A DNA stretch of 7,588 nucleotides, taken from positions 1 through 7,588 of the forward strand of contig JAOZPL010000079.1 in the NCBI GenBank assembly GCA_029932795.1. The letters run 5' to 3'. The notes under the pieces are model-generated. The model worked only from the letters and a program-made list of their open reading frames with translations, was not told the DNA's origin and did no database searches. The position numbers and the translations under genes were made by a program. Within the stretch, counting starts at the first letter, position 1. The number at the start of each line of letters is the position of its first letter. Shown one piece after another: positions 1 to 6,872 of the stretch. The stretch comes from Candidatus Zixiibacteriota bacterium (lineage in GTDB: Bacteria; Zixibacteria; MSB-5A5; GN15; FEB-12).

Positions 1-3000
1 TGTCCGCTTTGGCCGGAAAGTGTGGAACGACCATAAACGTAGAGATTGGGGGCGGTGTAAAAACCGAGGGTGACCTGAGTTTTCGACAAATCAGCCTGGC
101 CGCCGTAGGCCGGTTCGATCTCAAATGTCTCCACACCGAGCTGGCTGAGCTGTTTGGAACCGATCTGCGATACCTGTGAAGAGATCAGCTGCGTCATTCG
201 CTCCTCCAAGGCACCGGGGGAGCCTGTCTGTCCTCCGTAATAATTGGCAACAATGAGTGGAAGGATATCCTCGCGTGTGAAGGTACTGTCTCCCTCGGTC
301 GTATTCAACTCCGGATAGTCAAGCGTGCCGGTGACGTTAACGCAGAGTTCGGTGAACTCCGGGCGCTCCTCCTCCTCAAATTGCACCCCGGGAATGCGCG
401 TGCAGGCTGTAATGTCCAGCCTCGGGTTGGGATACTCGGTATCCTCAAAGACCACCCGGCTGGGGGGTTCTATACGGAAGGTTTTGTCAAATAGAAAGCC
501 GCGTCCGCGGAGAATATCCATTTCCCCGATAAATCGGTAGCCCCCAGCCTCACGAATCAGGTTTATGTAACCGCTGAACTCAGCATCTATGTCATCATTC
601 TTGATCCAGTAATTGGAGAGGATGTCGATGTTAAGGTCCAGATTCCAACTGCTCTCTCCCGAGAGCGCTGCCATGATCGGGGAACCTTCCTCCGCCGAGG
701 CGAAATTGACGAAATACCTGGCTGAGATAAGAGTAAGATCGCCCGTCACGAGCGGCGGCGTGTCACCGATCACCTGCAACTCGCCCTCAACCACACCCTG
801 GATGTCGTCCAGCTCGTATCGGAACGGAAACTCCTTCGGCAACGTGACATCGAGATCGTAGTGGAAGTTATCCAGCGACTTGACCGTAACAGCACCCTCG
901 ACGAGTGCGTAGCTTTTCTTGCCGCCCTTACGCGTATCCTTGACATAAGCCGTAATGCCATCAATGATAATCTGGTTGTCTCTCATCGTAACACCCGCCG
1001 AATCCGTGTATACTGAGTCCACCAGGTCGAAATACTTCAGCGTCGCCTTCCTGATGTAAGCTTCACCCTCGAGATGTGGCTCTGAGGGCGTGCCGGTCAG
1101 GTGAATGTCGGCAAAGAAATCACCTTCGAGACGTTCCACCGAGGGCATGAACAAACTGACCAGATCGAACCGACTGTCCCGGGCGGTGATGATGAGATCA
1201 AACGGTCTGTCGGGCACGCGGTCCAGTGAACCGGCGGAGAAGGCCAGATCAAGATCCAAATGTCCCCGGGCACGATAGACCCCCGGCTGCGAAGAAACCA
1301 GGAGGCTGTCAATAGTCATTCGCTGGTCTTTATAATGAGCCGTGACCGCAAGATCACCCAGCACCAGATCCCGATACGTCAGGGAATCAACAAATCCCCG
1401 AAGGCTGAACTCCGGACTGCCAAAACTGCCGGCCAGTTGCGTCTCGCACGATACGTAACCATCCAGAATCGCCTTCTGACTGAACAGTCGAAGCCAGGGA
1501 GCGATGGGAACCCGCTGGACTGACAGGGTCATGTCCATGGATTCATCATAATTCACGCGACCGCGGGCGGACAGGCTGGCGGTATCATTGCCCATCGAAG
1601 CCTGTCTGAAATCAAATCCTGACGAATCGACAGCAATCGTCAAGGGCACCGAGTTGGAGAACCTCCGTTCAAGAACCGATAGCTTAAACCTGTCCAGGGT
1701 GAGCTGCTCGGGGTAAAGGCCGTAATTCAAGCTTCCGGCGACAGCAGCATGGACATACTCGTTGCCTAGAAACACGGTATCCAGAAACACGAGGTGTGAA
1801 TCGAGTGTCAAGTGTGTATAGGCTGTGTCATACGGAATCCGCCAGGCGCTGCCGCTGTAGAAACTCGCCTGGACACTCCCGCGCCTTCCTGTGAGAAACC
1901 GCTCAATATCAAATGCCGCAAAAGCACTGTCGGCGTAAAGGCCATACAGCCAGAGCGAGTCCGAAGAGAAATAACCGCACAGATCAGGATCACTGCTGGT
2001 ACCTGAAAGGGTTGCGTGTGCATATCCCCGACCCCCCGGCTGGTCTATGAAGAGTTTCCCCTTATACCGGTCAAGGTTGTTTAACTCGACATCAAGATTC
2101 AGATTGATGTCCCCGGAATATTCAACATTCCCCTCGACGTAGAATCGATTCTCATAATAATCAACCTGAAACGAATCGACGAAGCGTATGTAATCGGCAG
2201 TTATCTGCATTATTCCGCGCGCGACGTGTATCGGGTAATCATCGAAAGATGACTCATACAATTGCGTCTCGATATCCAGAATGAGATCATCCCTGCGGAA
2301 CGAACTCCCCCGGAGATCAAGGCGACCTGAAAGATCCGACTGAAAAGTGTTCCCCACCAGGTTATCCAGATTGAAGTTTCTTATGTCGGCCACTAACCGG
2401 TAGGTTTCCGTACCACCGGTGAAATCTATTTCCCCGCTGCCGTCAATAGCGCAGTTGCCGAAAACCGTTCCATAAAGTGTATCGAACACCAGCCGCTCCT
2501 GCTTATAACTGAACCCGACAAACAGATTCTCAAATCTGGCAAAGGCGATATCACCTCCAATATCCACCTTGCCTGAAAGCCGCCCGCGATCATAGGTAAC
2601 GCTGCCGACGACATCCAGAACACCCGTCAGGTTTCCTCCCACCAGCCGGCTCACCCGGGCCAGGTCTACCTGATCGAGCACAAAATCCATCTGCCCGGAA
2701 AGCTTTTTAATATCCACGGAACCGTTGGCCTTCAAACGTGTATCCCGGCTGACCAGATTGAGGTTCTGACAATACATCCTGCCATCAGAGAAAGTGATTT
2801 TCCCTTCCGCTGCGGTCAACTCCAGCTCCTCAAGATTGGAATGAAAGCCAAGTTGTTTGACGAAAGTCGAGAATAAGTTTTCCTCAACCTGTACGGCGGC
2901 GGAAAGAACGAGGTCCGTTACCTCAAGCGTGTCCTCGTGACCAATCAGTGTCAATCGACAATTATCAAGATGGAGATCATCAATGGCGAACTGAAGGTCA

Positions 3001-3413
3001 CCTGCTGGCTTCCCGCTCCCATCGGTTACAGGCATAACTACCCGGCCAGCACTGTCCTTCACAACCGTCAGGTGCGCCGAGTCAAGATAAAGATAATCAA
3101 AGTAGTACTTCTTCTCCCACAAGTTGGACAGCGAATAGCCTGCGGTCAACCGTGGCACCCGGGCCAGGCAGTAGCTGCGAAGCGAGTCCTCATAATTGAC
3201 CACAAGATCGTGCACCACAATCCCAGAAAACAAGCTCCCCTTGATTTTACCCACATGTACCTGTAAAGCCGAGTCTCTACCGAGCAAAGCTGATATCTTG
3301 TAGTTGATGGTTCTCTCCAATCCACCCCACAGAAAAAAATAGGAAAAGCCGGCACCGATCAGCACCATCACCACAATTAGAACGATGAGCAAGTACTTCA
3401 CAAAGCGGCGCAT
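1..3413 (-). CDS. tamB: TamB-like translocation/assembly (DUF490) protein, 3' end cut by window
   Basis: I checked this frame codon by codon; it is open without a stop from the ATG at 3413 to base 3 (1137 codons), and the C-terminus lies outside the window. The N-terminus (residues 2-30, basic RRFVK then a long hydrophobic run ending near FFLW) is a signal anchor, placing the rest in the periplasm. The body is a long series of short alternating beta-strands with AsmA/TamB-style phrases such as LDLRGSSF, SGDINLNLDVELNNL and VEGNVEYSG. From about residue 770 onward it resembles the TamB C-terminal domain (DUF490), with GEAYIRKATLKYFDL, LNLDINIDILSN-like strands and VTGTLDYPELNTTEGDSTF followed by REDILPLIV. 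Length fits the family (E. coli TamB is 1259 aa), so probably only a few dozen residues are missing. TamB-family proteins bridge inner and outer membranes with a hydrophobic groove and act in outer-membrane protein assembly or phospholipid transport. The start overlaps the upstream stop (TGATG) and has GGGGGT 6 nt before it. No TamA/BamA partner is visible here. Confidence 0.88.
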   Translation of the reverse strand, partial: MRRFVKYLLIVLIVVMVLIGAGFSYFFLWGGLERTINYKISALLGRDSALQVHVGKIKGSLFSGIVVHDLVVNYEDSLRSYCLARVPRLTAGYSLSNLWEKKYYFDYLYLDSAHLTVVKDSAGRVVMPVTDGSGKPAGDLQFAIDDLHLDNCRLTLIGHEDTLEVTDLVLSAAVQVEENLFSTFVKQLGFHSNLEELELTAAEGKITFSDGRMYCQNLNLVSRDTRLKANGSVDIKKLSGQMDFVLDQVDLARVSRLVGGNLTGVLDVVGSVTYDRGRLSGKVDIGGDIAFARFENLFVGFSYKQERLVFDTLYGTVFGNCAIDGSGEIDFTGGTETYRLVADIRNFNLDNLVGNTFQSDLSGRLDLRGSSFRRDDLILDIETQLYESSFDDYPIHVARGIMQITADYIRFVDSFQVDYYENRFYVEGNVEYSGDINLNLDVELNNLDRYKGKLFIDQPGGRGYAHATLSGTSSDPDLCGYFSSDSLWLYGLYADSAFAAFDIERFLTGRRGSVQASFYSGSAWRIPYDTAYTHLTLDSHLVFLDTVFLGNEYVHAAVAGSLNYGLYPEQLTLDRFKLSVLERRFSNSVPLTIAVDSSGFDFRQASMGNDTASLSARGRVNYDESMDMTLSVQRVPIAPWLRLFSQKAILDGYVSCETQLAGSFGSPEFSLRGFVDSLTYRDLVLGDLAVTAHYKDQRMTIDSLLVSSQPGVYRARGHLDLDLAFSAGSLDRVPDRPFDLIITARDSRFDLVSLFMPSVERLEGDFFADIHLTGTPSEPHLEGEAYIRKATLKYFDLVDSVYTDSAGVTMRDNQIIIDGITAYVKDTRKGGKKSYALVEGAVTVKSLDNFHYDLDVTLPKEFPFRYELDDIQGVVEGELQVIGDTPPLVTGDLTLISARYFVNFASAEEGSPIMAALSGESSWNLDLNIDILSNYWIKNDDIDAEFSGYINLIREAGGYRFIGEMDILRGRGFLFDKTFRIEPPSRVVFEDTEYPNPRLDITACTRIPGVQFEEEERPEFTELCVNVTGTLDYPELNTTEGDSTFTREDILPLIVANYYGGQTGSPGALEERMTQLISSQVSQIGSKQLSQLGVETFEIEPAYGGQADLSKTQVTLGFYTAPNLYVYGRSTLSGQSG

Positions 3414-4081
3414 CAGGTGACCCCCAAGCGTTCAAGAACGGCATGCGCCTCTCGGTATCCCTCTCCCACGGAATCACCGATATCCTCAATCACAAACCGC
3501 AATAGTACCTCGGTTGCCCCGACATTCAGCGCCCCCCGCATGTGGGAGAAAAGCTGCATGGGACGATTCTCAACCATCAAAAAAGCAACTATTGACAGCT
3601 CCCTATCAATAATATCGAGGCCCGGACGGGACAACACTTTGCCGTAACCTTCCATGATCATCCAATCAAAGATCTCGGGGGACACCGGTATTACCTGGGT
3701 TCTCAACGGCTCAAAAGCGTCGCCATAAATCTGCCTGCAGAGGGCAAGGCCCCGCTCATGCCAAGTACTAGGTTCAGCCTCCGTCGGTGCGTGATCTTCT
3801 CCCGCGCCTTCGCCACCGGGCAGCATACGGGCTAAATGTGTAGCGGCCGACAACATACGCGGAAAACCCAGGAAGAGATAAGACTGCAGGACAATTTCAT
3901 ATAACTGATTTCGCTCGACACCAAACGGTTGACTCCGACTGACAGCCAGGGACAGTAATTCTTCGTCGGCCACAGCAATCGCCGCCGAATACAAAGCCAG
4001 GCATCGGGTCAAAGCATAGCGCTCAGGCCTGAAACTGGACAGAACCCGGCGAAACTTGTCGACGTCCAGACAGGTACTCAT
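3413..4081 (-). CDS. Tandem carboxymuconolactone decarboxylase (CMD/AhpD-like fold) protein
   Basis: This is a 222-residue, largely alpha-helical soluble protein with no signal peptide or membrane segment, so it is probably cytoplasmic. Residues about 105-215 match the CMD family pattern: WHERGLALCRQIYG, then an F-D-W segment, GYGKVLSRPGLD, the RELSIVAFL helix (160-168), and FSHMRGALNVGAT with a conserved-type His at 180. Residues about 22-88 look like a second, weaker copy, with a helix of the type DEELLSLAVS, an EIVLQSYLF helix and the family hallmark GFPR (72-75). Members include gamma-carboxymuconolactone decarboxylases and AhpD-type peroxidase partners. The CxxC redox pair of AhpD is absent, so peroxidase activity is not supported and the substrate is unknown. 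The ATG at 4081 is the only good start, because an in-frame stop lies 9 nt further upstream and the Shine-Dalgarno signal is weak. The stop overlaps the tamB-like start by 1 nt, implying translational coupling. Family assignment is fairly sure; function is not. Confidence 0.75.
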   Translation of the reverse strand: MSTCLDVDKFRRVLSSFRPERYALTRCLALYSAAIAVADEELLSLAVSRSQPFGVERNQLYEIVLQSYLFLGFPRMLSAATHLARMLPGGEGAGEDHAPTEAEPSTWHERGLALCRQIYGDAFEPLRTQVIPVSPEIFDWMIMEGYGKVLSRPGLDIIDRELSIVAFLMVENRPMQLFSHMRGALNVGATEVLLRFVIEDIGDSVGEGYREAHAVLERLGVT

Positions 4082-4125
4082 ACCCGCAATTTACAAGCCG
4101 CACGAGGCAATTGGCAATTTCAATT

Positions 4126-5304
4126 TTAATCGAGGTTGTTAAGCCGGCGTTCCAGGCGGGAGACTTCTTCTTTGAAAGTCTTAAACATACGCGCGAGGGA
4201 GTCAGCGATCTGTTCCCTCTCTTCCAGCCGACTGCTGCCTGCCAATGCACGGGAAGAGCGGAGAACGTCCCTGCGACCGATGGTGAGCGGTATTGAATAC
4301 GGAGTGTTGACCCGAATTACTTCCAGATTGACAGTCATATCCGGTTCGCACTGACGTATCAAGCTGGACAATTCCACCACACTACGAATCCTTCGATCAC
4401 CCACACCGAAAACAATATCACCCTTGCGAAGACCTGATCGGGCAGCAGGAGATGCGGGAACAACCGACGTCACCACCACCCCGGCATCTATTCTTTCGTT
4501 GACGCGACCGACAGCGCTCATAAGCTTGTTTGGATAGCTGATCTCGATAGGCGGGATAACCCGGATTTCACGGGTAGTAATGCCGGCATACCCGGCATGG
4601 CGATCGCCATGTGTAAGCATATATTCGACAATAGGAGCGATTTTGTAAGCGGGAACCGCCACCGCCATCTGACCCCATTCGCCGATGCCCCCCATTATCA
4701 ATCCCAGCAAACGACCCGACAGATCAAAAATACCCCCCCCAATAGCTCCGGAAGCAACTGGCACGGAGAATTGCAGCTTACCGTCACTGCGCACTCCGGC
4801 ACAGAGGCCGATCGATGGTGAGACCCGCAAGCCATAGGCGTTACCCATCGCAATAACTATCTGACCAGCGCAGCTATGGCGGTCGGAGCAGACGACCGGT
4901 TTTCCAAAACGCTGCTTGACACCCAACAGGGCGAGGTCATTGTAATAATCAACCGCCAACAGTTCCGCCGGTACCCTGTGATCCTCAAAATCAACAATGA
5001 TCTGATCCTGACCGAGCACTGACTCCGCCGCCACCAAAACATGTCCGGAAGTGTCAACGATCAATCCGGAACAGACCAGACGGCGCAACGCATCACTCTT
5101 GGGCTCCGTAAAAAGGCACGAGGGAATACTTTTGATTCCCTCCACGGTCACCAGTGAACGGGACAGGTTGTAGATAAGCTCGTTGAGCCCCGCTTCAAGG
5201 GAATAGAGGGAACTATCCCCCGCTGTGGCCGGTCCTGCAAAAAAGACCGCCAGGAACAACACGAGAGCATATTTCCTGACGGTCGCCAAGAATGACGTTA
5301 GCAT
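4126..5304 (-). CDS. Secreted HtrA/DegS-like pseudoprotease with PDZ domain
   Basis: This is a 392-residue exported protein. Residues 1-28 form a signal peptide (R10-K11, hydrophobic ALVLFLAVFFA, cleavage likely after PATA). Residues about 38-230 follow the trypsin-like fold of HtrA proteases. The triad is degenerate: the His of the TNNHV-type motif is E94 (context VAAESV), Asp is kept as D123 (YNDLALL), and the GNSGGPLF serine is I188 (context GAIGGGIF). It is therefore very unlikely to cleave peptides. A single PDZ domain follows (about 273-345, with VVPASPAARSGLRKGDIVFGV and a beta-strand LEVIRV). The tail (357-392, EEREQIADSLARMFK to LERRLNN) is a likely coiled coil. Cysteines at 63, 78, 139, 145 and 168 could form disulfides. 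The ATG at 5304 lies 1 nt after the anti-sigma stop and has AAAAGG 9 nt upstream. An in-frame ATG at 5322 (MKRYIK) is possible, but its GGGAGG abuts the codon. By position it parallels RseB or DegP-type partners of sigma/anti-sigma pairs; a sensing or chaperone role is inference. Confidence 0.85.
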   Translation of the reverse strand: MLTSFLATVRKYALVLFLAVFFAGPATAGDSSLYSLEAGLNELIYNLSRSLVTVEGIKSIPSCLFTEPKSDALRRLVCSGLIVDTSGHVLVAAESVLGQDQIIVDFEDHRVPAELLAVDYYNDLALLGVKQRFGKPVVCSDRHSCAGQIVIAMGNAYGLRVSPSIGLCAGVRSDGKLQFSVPVASGAIGGGIFDLSGRLLGLIMGGIGEWGQMAVAVPAYKIAPIVEYMLTHGDRHAGYAGITTREIRVIPPIEISYPNKLMSAVGRVNERIDAGVVVTSVVPASPAARSGLRKGDIVFGVGDRRIRSVVELSSLIRQCEPDMTVNLEVIRVNTPYSIPLTIGRRDVLRSSRALAGSSRLEEREQIADSLARMFKTFKEEVSRLERRLNNLD

Positions 5305-5305
5305 T

Positions 5306-6001
5306 TTAATATACCTTTTCATCCTCCCTGGAATCGGCGCTTCCGGACGACTGGTAGATACGGATAACCGATTGGATCCGGTAATAGTCGAGAGCGTATG
5401 GAATCCGATACCCGGGACGCTCACTCCACCGGTTGAAACCGCTTGTAAGATGGAGATTGCCAAAGCCACTACGATTGGTGATGGAATTAGAGATTCTGGC
5501 CAAGCGATCGGTCTGTTGAAGTTGTTTATCAAGCGACCAACCCTCATGCAGTGGAGCCGTCACGTTCGGGTTATTTATCGGCTGCACCGTCTTATACAAA
5601 TCATCAAGGCTTGTGCCGGAGGTGGCAAAGTCCACTGTCTGGTTTTGCGTTCCTGGAACGAGCCATGTTACAGCTGCCAGCAGCAGTACTGTCGCAGCTG
5701 CCATTGCAGGCACTAAACGGTTCCACCTCACTCTGGGTGCGTGATGCGGCAGATATGCCCGGCTTCGGGTTTCGGAGAAACGCTCTCTGGCAATCCGGTC
5801 AAGCAACCTGGTGTTGAAATCTGCAGATACTGACAGGTTCGTCAGTCTCTCACCGGCTTGTTTCACAGATCGATAGAACGCTTCTTCTCTCCGACAGGCA
5901 GAGCAGGTCGAAAGGTGCTCGCGAAGAGCCAACTGCCTTCGTCCGGTTATCTCATCATTACAATAAGCTGACAGGAAGGAGCGTACTTTTCGACAACGCA
6001 T
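5306..6001 (-). CDS. Transmembrane anti-sigma factor with zf-HC2 zinc-binding domain
   Basis: This is a 231-residue single-pass membrane protein. The N-terminal cytoplasmic domain carries the zinc-associated anti-sigma signature: C3, then FLSAYCNDEI (the usual LSAYLDGEL position), then H29-x3-C33-x2-C36 in REHLSTCSAC. Residues 95-117 (LVPAMAAATVLLLAAVTWLV) are a transmembrane helix preceded by basic residues, placing about residues 118-231 outside the cytoplasm. That outer part is polar, shows no recognised domain, has several Arg/Tyr-rich patches and ends in REDEKVY. Zinc anti-sigma factors of this type bind their ECF sigma factor and release it after a signal, often by regulated proteolysis or a redox change. 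The start at 6001 is chosen because GGAGGA lies 5 nt upstream and the zinc domain begins immediately; the longer in-frame extension to 6130 lies inside the sigma gene. The gene overlaps the sigma gene by 44 nt and its stop is 1 nt before the next start, so the three are probably co-translated. Confidence 0.9.
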   Translation of the reverse strand: MRCRKVRSFLSAYCNDEITGRRQLALREHLSTCSACRREEAFYRSVKQAGERLTNLSVSADFNTRLLDRIARERFSETRSRAYLPHHAPRVRWNRLVPAMAAATVLLLAAVTWLVPGTQNQTVDFATSGTSLDDLYKTVQPINNPNVTAPLHEGWSLDKQLQQTDRLARISNSITNRSGFGNLHLTSGFNRWSERPGYRIPYALDYYRIQSVIRIYQSSGSADSREDEKVY

Positions 6002-6560
6002 TATGTTCCTCCAGTCTTGGTTGCAACTTGTCACGAAGAATGAGTCGCGCCCGATTGACGCGGGACTTAACCGTCCCGAGGGGAACGTCAAGAACCTTGG
6101 CGACCTCATCATATGGCAGTTCCTGTACATCCCGCAGCAGAAACGCAGTTCGGTATTTCTCAGGAAGAGCCTTTACCGCAGTGTCAAGGGCCTGCGGCAG
6201 CCGACTTGGTAATTTCGGCTCGACCGCAAACTCAGCCTCGTGACCCTGCATATCAGAAATATCAAAAAACTTGAATTTCTTTCTTTTTCGTAGTTCGTTC
6301 CGCGCCAGATTCAGGGAAATAGTGTAGATCCACGTCGAAAAACAGTGTTGAAAATTGAACGATTGCCGGTGCTGGTACACCCGTACAAACGTTTCCTGGA
6401 CAATGTCCTCCGCCTCTTCGGTTGATGAAAGCATTCGCCCGATTACATTCATCAGACGATCCTTGTATCGATTAACCATTTCGCTGAAAGCAACCATATC
6501 CCCCTTCTGGATTGCTCTCATCAGTACAAAATCAGCTTCTTTCGCGGTTTGCTTGGACAT
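5958..6560 (-). CDS. ECF-type RNA polymerase sigma factor (RpoE/SigW-like)
   Basis: This is a 200-residue sigma-70 family protein with only regions 2 and 4, typical of the extracytoplasmic-function group. Region 2 spans about 22-95. It includes the core-binding and -10 recognition helices EEAEDIVQETFVRVYQH (48-64) and FSTWIYTISLNLARNELRKR (74-93). Region 4 spans about 130-180: ALPEKYRTAFLLRDVQELPY, then the helix-turn-helix DEVAKVLDVPLGTVKSRVNRAR that reads the -35 element. The final residues (about 186-200) are encoded within the overlap with the anti-sigma gene. It would direct RNA polymerase to stress-type promoters when released by the anti-sigma factor encoded just downstream. The ATG at 6560 has CAGG about 7 nt upstream and gives the usual family length. 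A GGAACTTT element upstream suggests that it activates its own operon. Family assignment is secure; the inducing signal is unknown. Confidence 0.95.
   Translation of the reverse strand: MSKQTAKEADFVLMRAIQKGDMVAFSEMVNRYKDRLMNVIGRMLSSTEEAEDIVQETFVRVYQHRQSFNFQHCFSTWIYTISLNLARNELRKRKKFKFFDISDMQGHEAEFAVEPKLPSRLPQALDTAVKALPEKYRTAFLLRDVQELPYDEVAKVLDVPLGTVKSRVNRARLILRDKLQPRLEEHNALSKSTLLPVSLL
6002..6012 (-). promoter_or_regulatory. Strong ribosome binding site of the anti-sigma gene
   Basis: GGAGGA (minus strand 6012-6007) lies 5 nt before the ATG at 6001, inside the sigma coding region. It decides the anti-sigma start against the longer in-frame reading from 6130, and it is the best Shine-Dalgarno sequence in the operon. 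The sigma gene has only CAGG, so the anti-sigma factor may be translated at least as well as its sigma partner. Confidence 0.7.
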
Positions 6561-6592
6561 ACCGTACCTGTTATTATCTGTTCTAATCTATA

Positions 6593-6618
6593 GTACATCG
6601 GAAGAGTAAGAAAGTTCC
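6593..6618 (-). promoter_or_regulatory. Candidate ECF-type (autoregulatory) promoter of the sigma operon
   Basis: On the minus strand, GGAACTTT (6618-6611) matches the -35 element of RpoE-like promoters (GGAACTT). The -10 region would start about 14-15 nt further on, at GATGTAC (6599-6593), which is not a clear match to the RpoE TCTGA type but resembles the GTA core of SigW-like promoters. The element lies 33-58 nt before the sigma start codon, a suitable distance. Autoregulation of ECF operons is common; the -35 match is seen, the -10 and the regulation are inferred. Confidence 0.45.
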
Positions 6619-6692
6619 AAACCGTCCGATCTGGCCGGAATATGTAATGCACTATCCAACAATGGGTTAATATAGCATAAAGCCCATATCGT

Positions 6693-6720
6693 CAGCAGTT
6701 TCATGAAACCCGGCTGTTTT
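6693..6720. repeat. Perfect 12-nt palindrome inside a longer imperfect hairpin
   Basis: GTTTCATGAAAC (6698-6709) is a perfect palindrome. It is flanked by CAGC (6693-6696) and GCTG (6713-6716), which can extend the stem with a small bulge, and TTTT follows on the plus strand (6717-6720). It lies between the two divergent promoters. It could be an operator for a dimeric regulator or a weak transcription stop; no plus-strand gene precedes it, so a normal terminator role is doubtful. Confidence 0.4.
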
Positions 6721-6796
6721 ACCACCCGTTGTCCAACTAGCCTCAGGGAAACTGGACTAAGCAAAATGACCCGCCCTGCTGTGTTCTGTTTTTAGA

Positions 6797-6826
6797 TTGA
6801 CTTCATTTCAACAACGCAAATATAAT
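6797..6826 (+). promoter_or_regulatory. Housekeeping sigma-70-type promoter for the barrel gene
   Basis: TTGACT (6797-6802, 5 of 6 to TTGACA) and TATAAT (6821-6826, 6 of 6) are separated by 18 nt on the plus strand. The predicted transcription start is near 6833, giving a leader of about 40 nt before the ATG at 6873. This suggests constitutive or housekeeping expression of the barrel gene, independent of the ECF factor. Confidence 0.7.
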
Positions 6827-6872
6827 GGTAAAGTACAATTTATAGCGTGACTGTTCAGAAACAGGATTATCG

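Larger units (their letters stand above)
6561..6872. other. Divergent intergenic region (312 bp)
   Basis: This is the only stretch over 300 bp without a gene. It holds the candidate ECF promoter near the sigma gene, the palindrome at 6693-6720, the sigma-70-type promoter at 6797-6826 and the barrel gene's leader. Apart from a weak 5-bp inverted pair (GTCCA 6731-6735 with TGGAC near 6753-6757), I see no small ORF, RNA gene or repeat in it. Confidence 0.7.

Noticed and set aside
2937..3266. 109-aa plus-strand ORF
   Set aside because: It is antisense within the TamB-like gene, with no family-like features; the TamB frame is continuous through it.
3413..4081. AhpD-type alkylhydroperoxidase
   Set aside because: The CxxC redox pair that defines AhpD activity is missing; only the broader CMD fold is supported.
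4108..4125. Three CAATT repeats in the gap before the CMD gene
   Set aside because: Three 5-nt AT-rich units with uneven spacing (7 and 6 nt) are easily due to chance, and no promoter or terminator fits them.
5305..5547. Longer pseudoprotease reading starting at 5547 (473 aa)
   Set aside because: The extra 81 residues lie out of frame inside the anti-sigma gene and would bury the signal peptide. The start at 5304 (or 5322) gives a proper signal peptide.
5225..5716. 163-aa plus-strand ORF
   Set aside because: It lies antisense to the anti-sigma and pseudoprotease genes, shows no recognisable domain and no ribosome site, and the opposite strand has clear protein families.
6002..6130. Longer anti-sigma reading starting at 6130
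   Set aside because: The extension overlaps the sigma region 4 code in another frame, and GGAGGA sits just before the ATG at 6001, where the zinc domain begins.
6693..6720. Rho-independent terminator at the palindrome
   Set aside because: It has a T-run on the plus strand only, but no plus-strand gene ends upstream and the stem is bulged and AT-rich.
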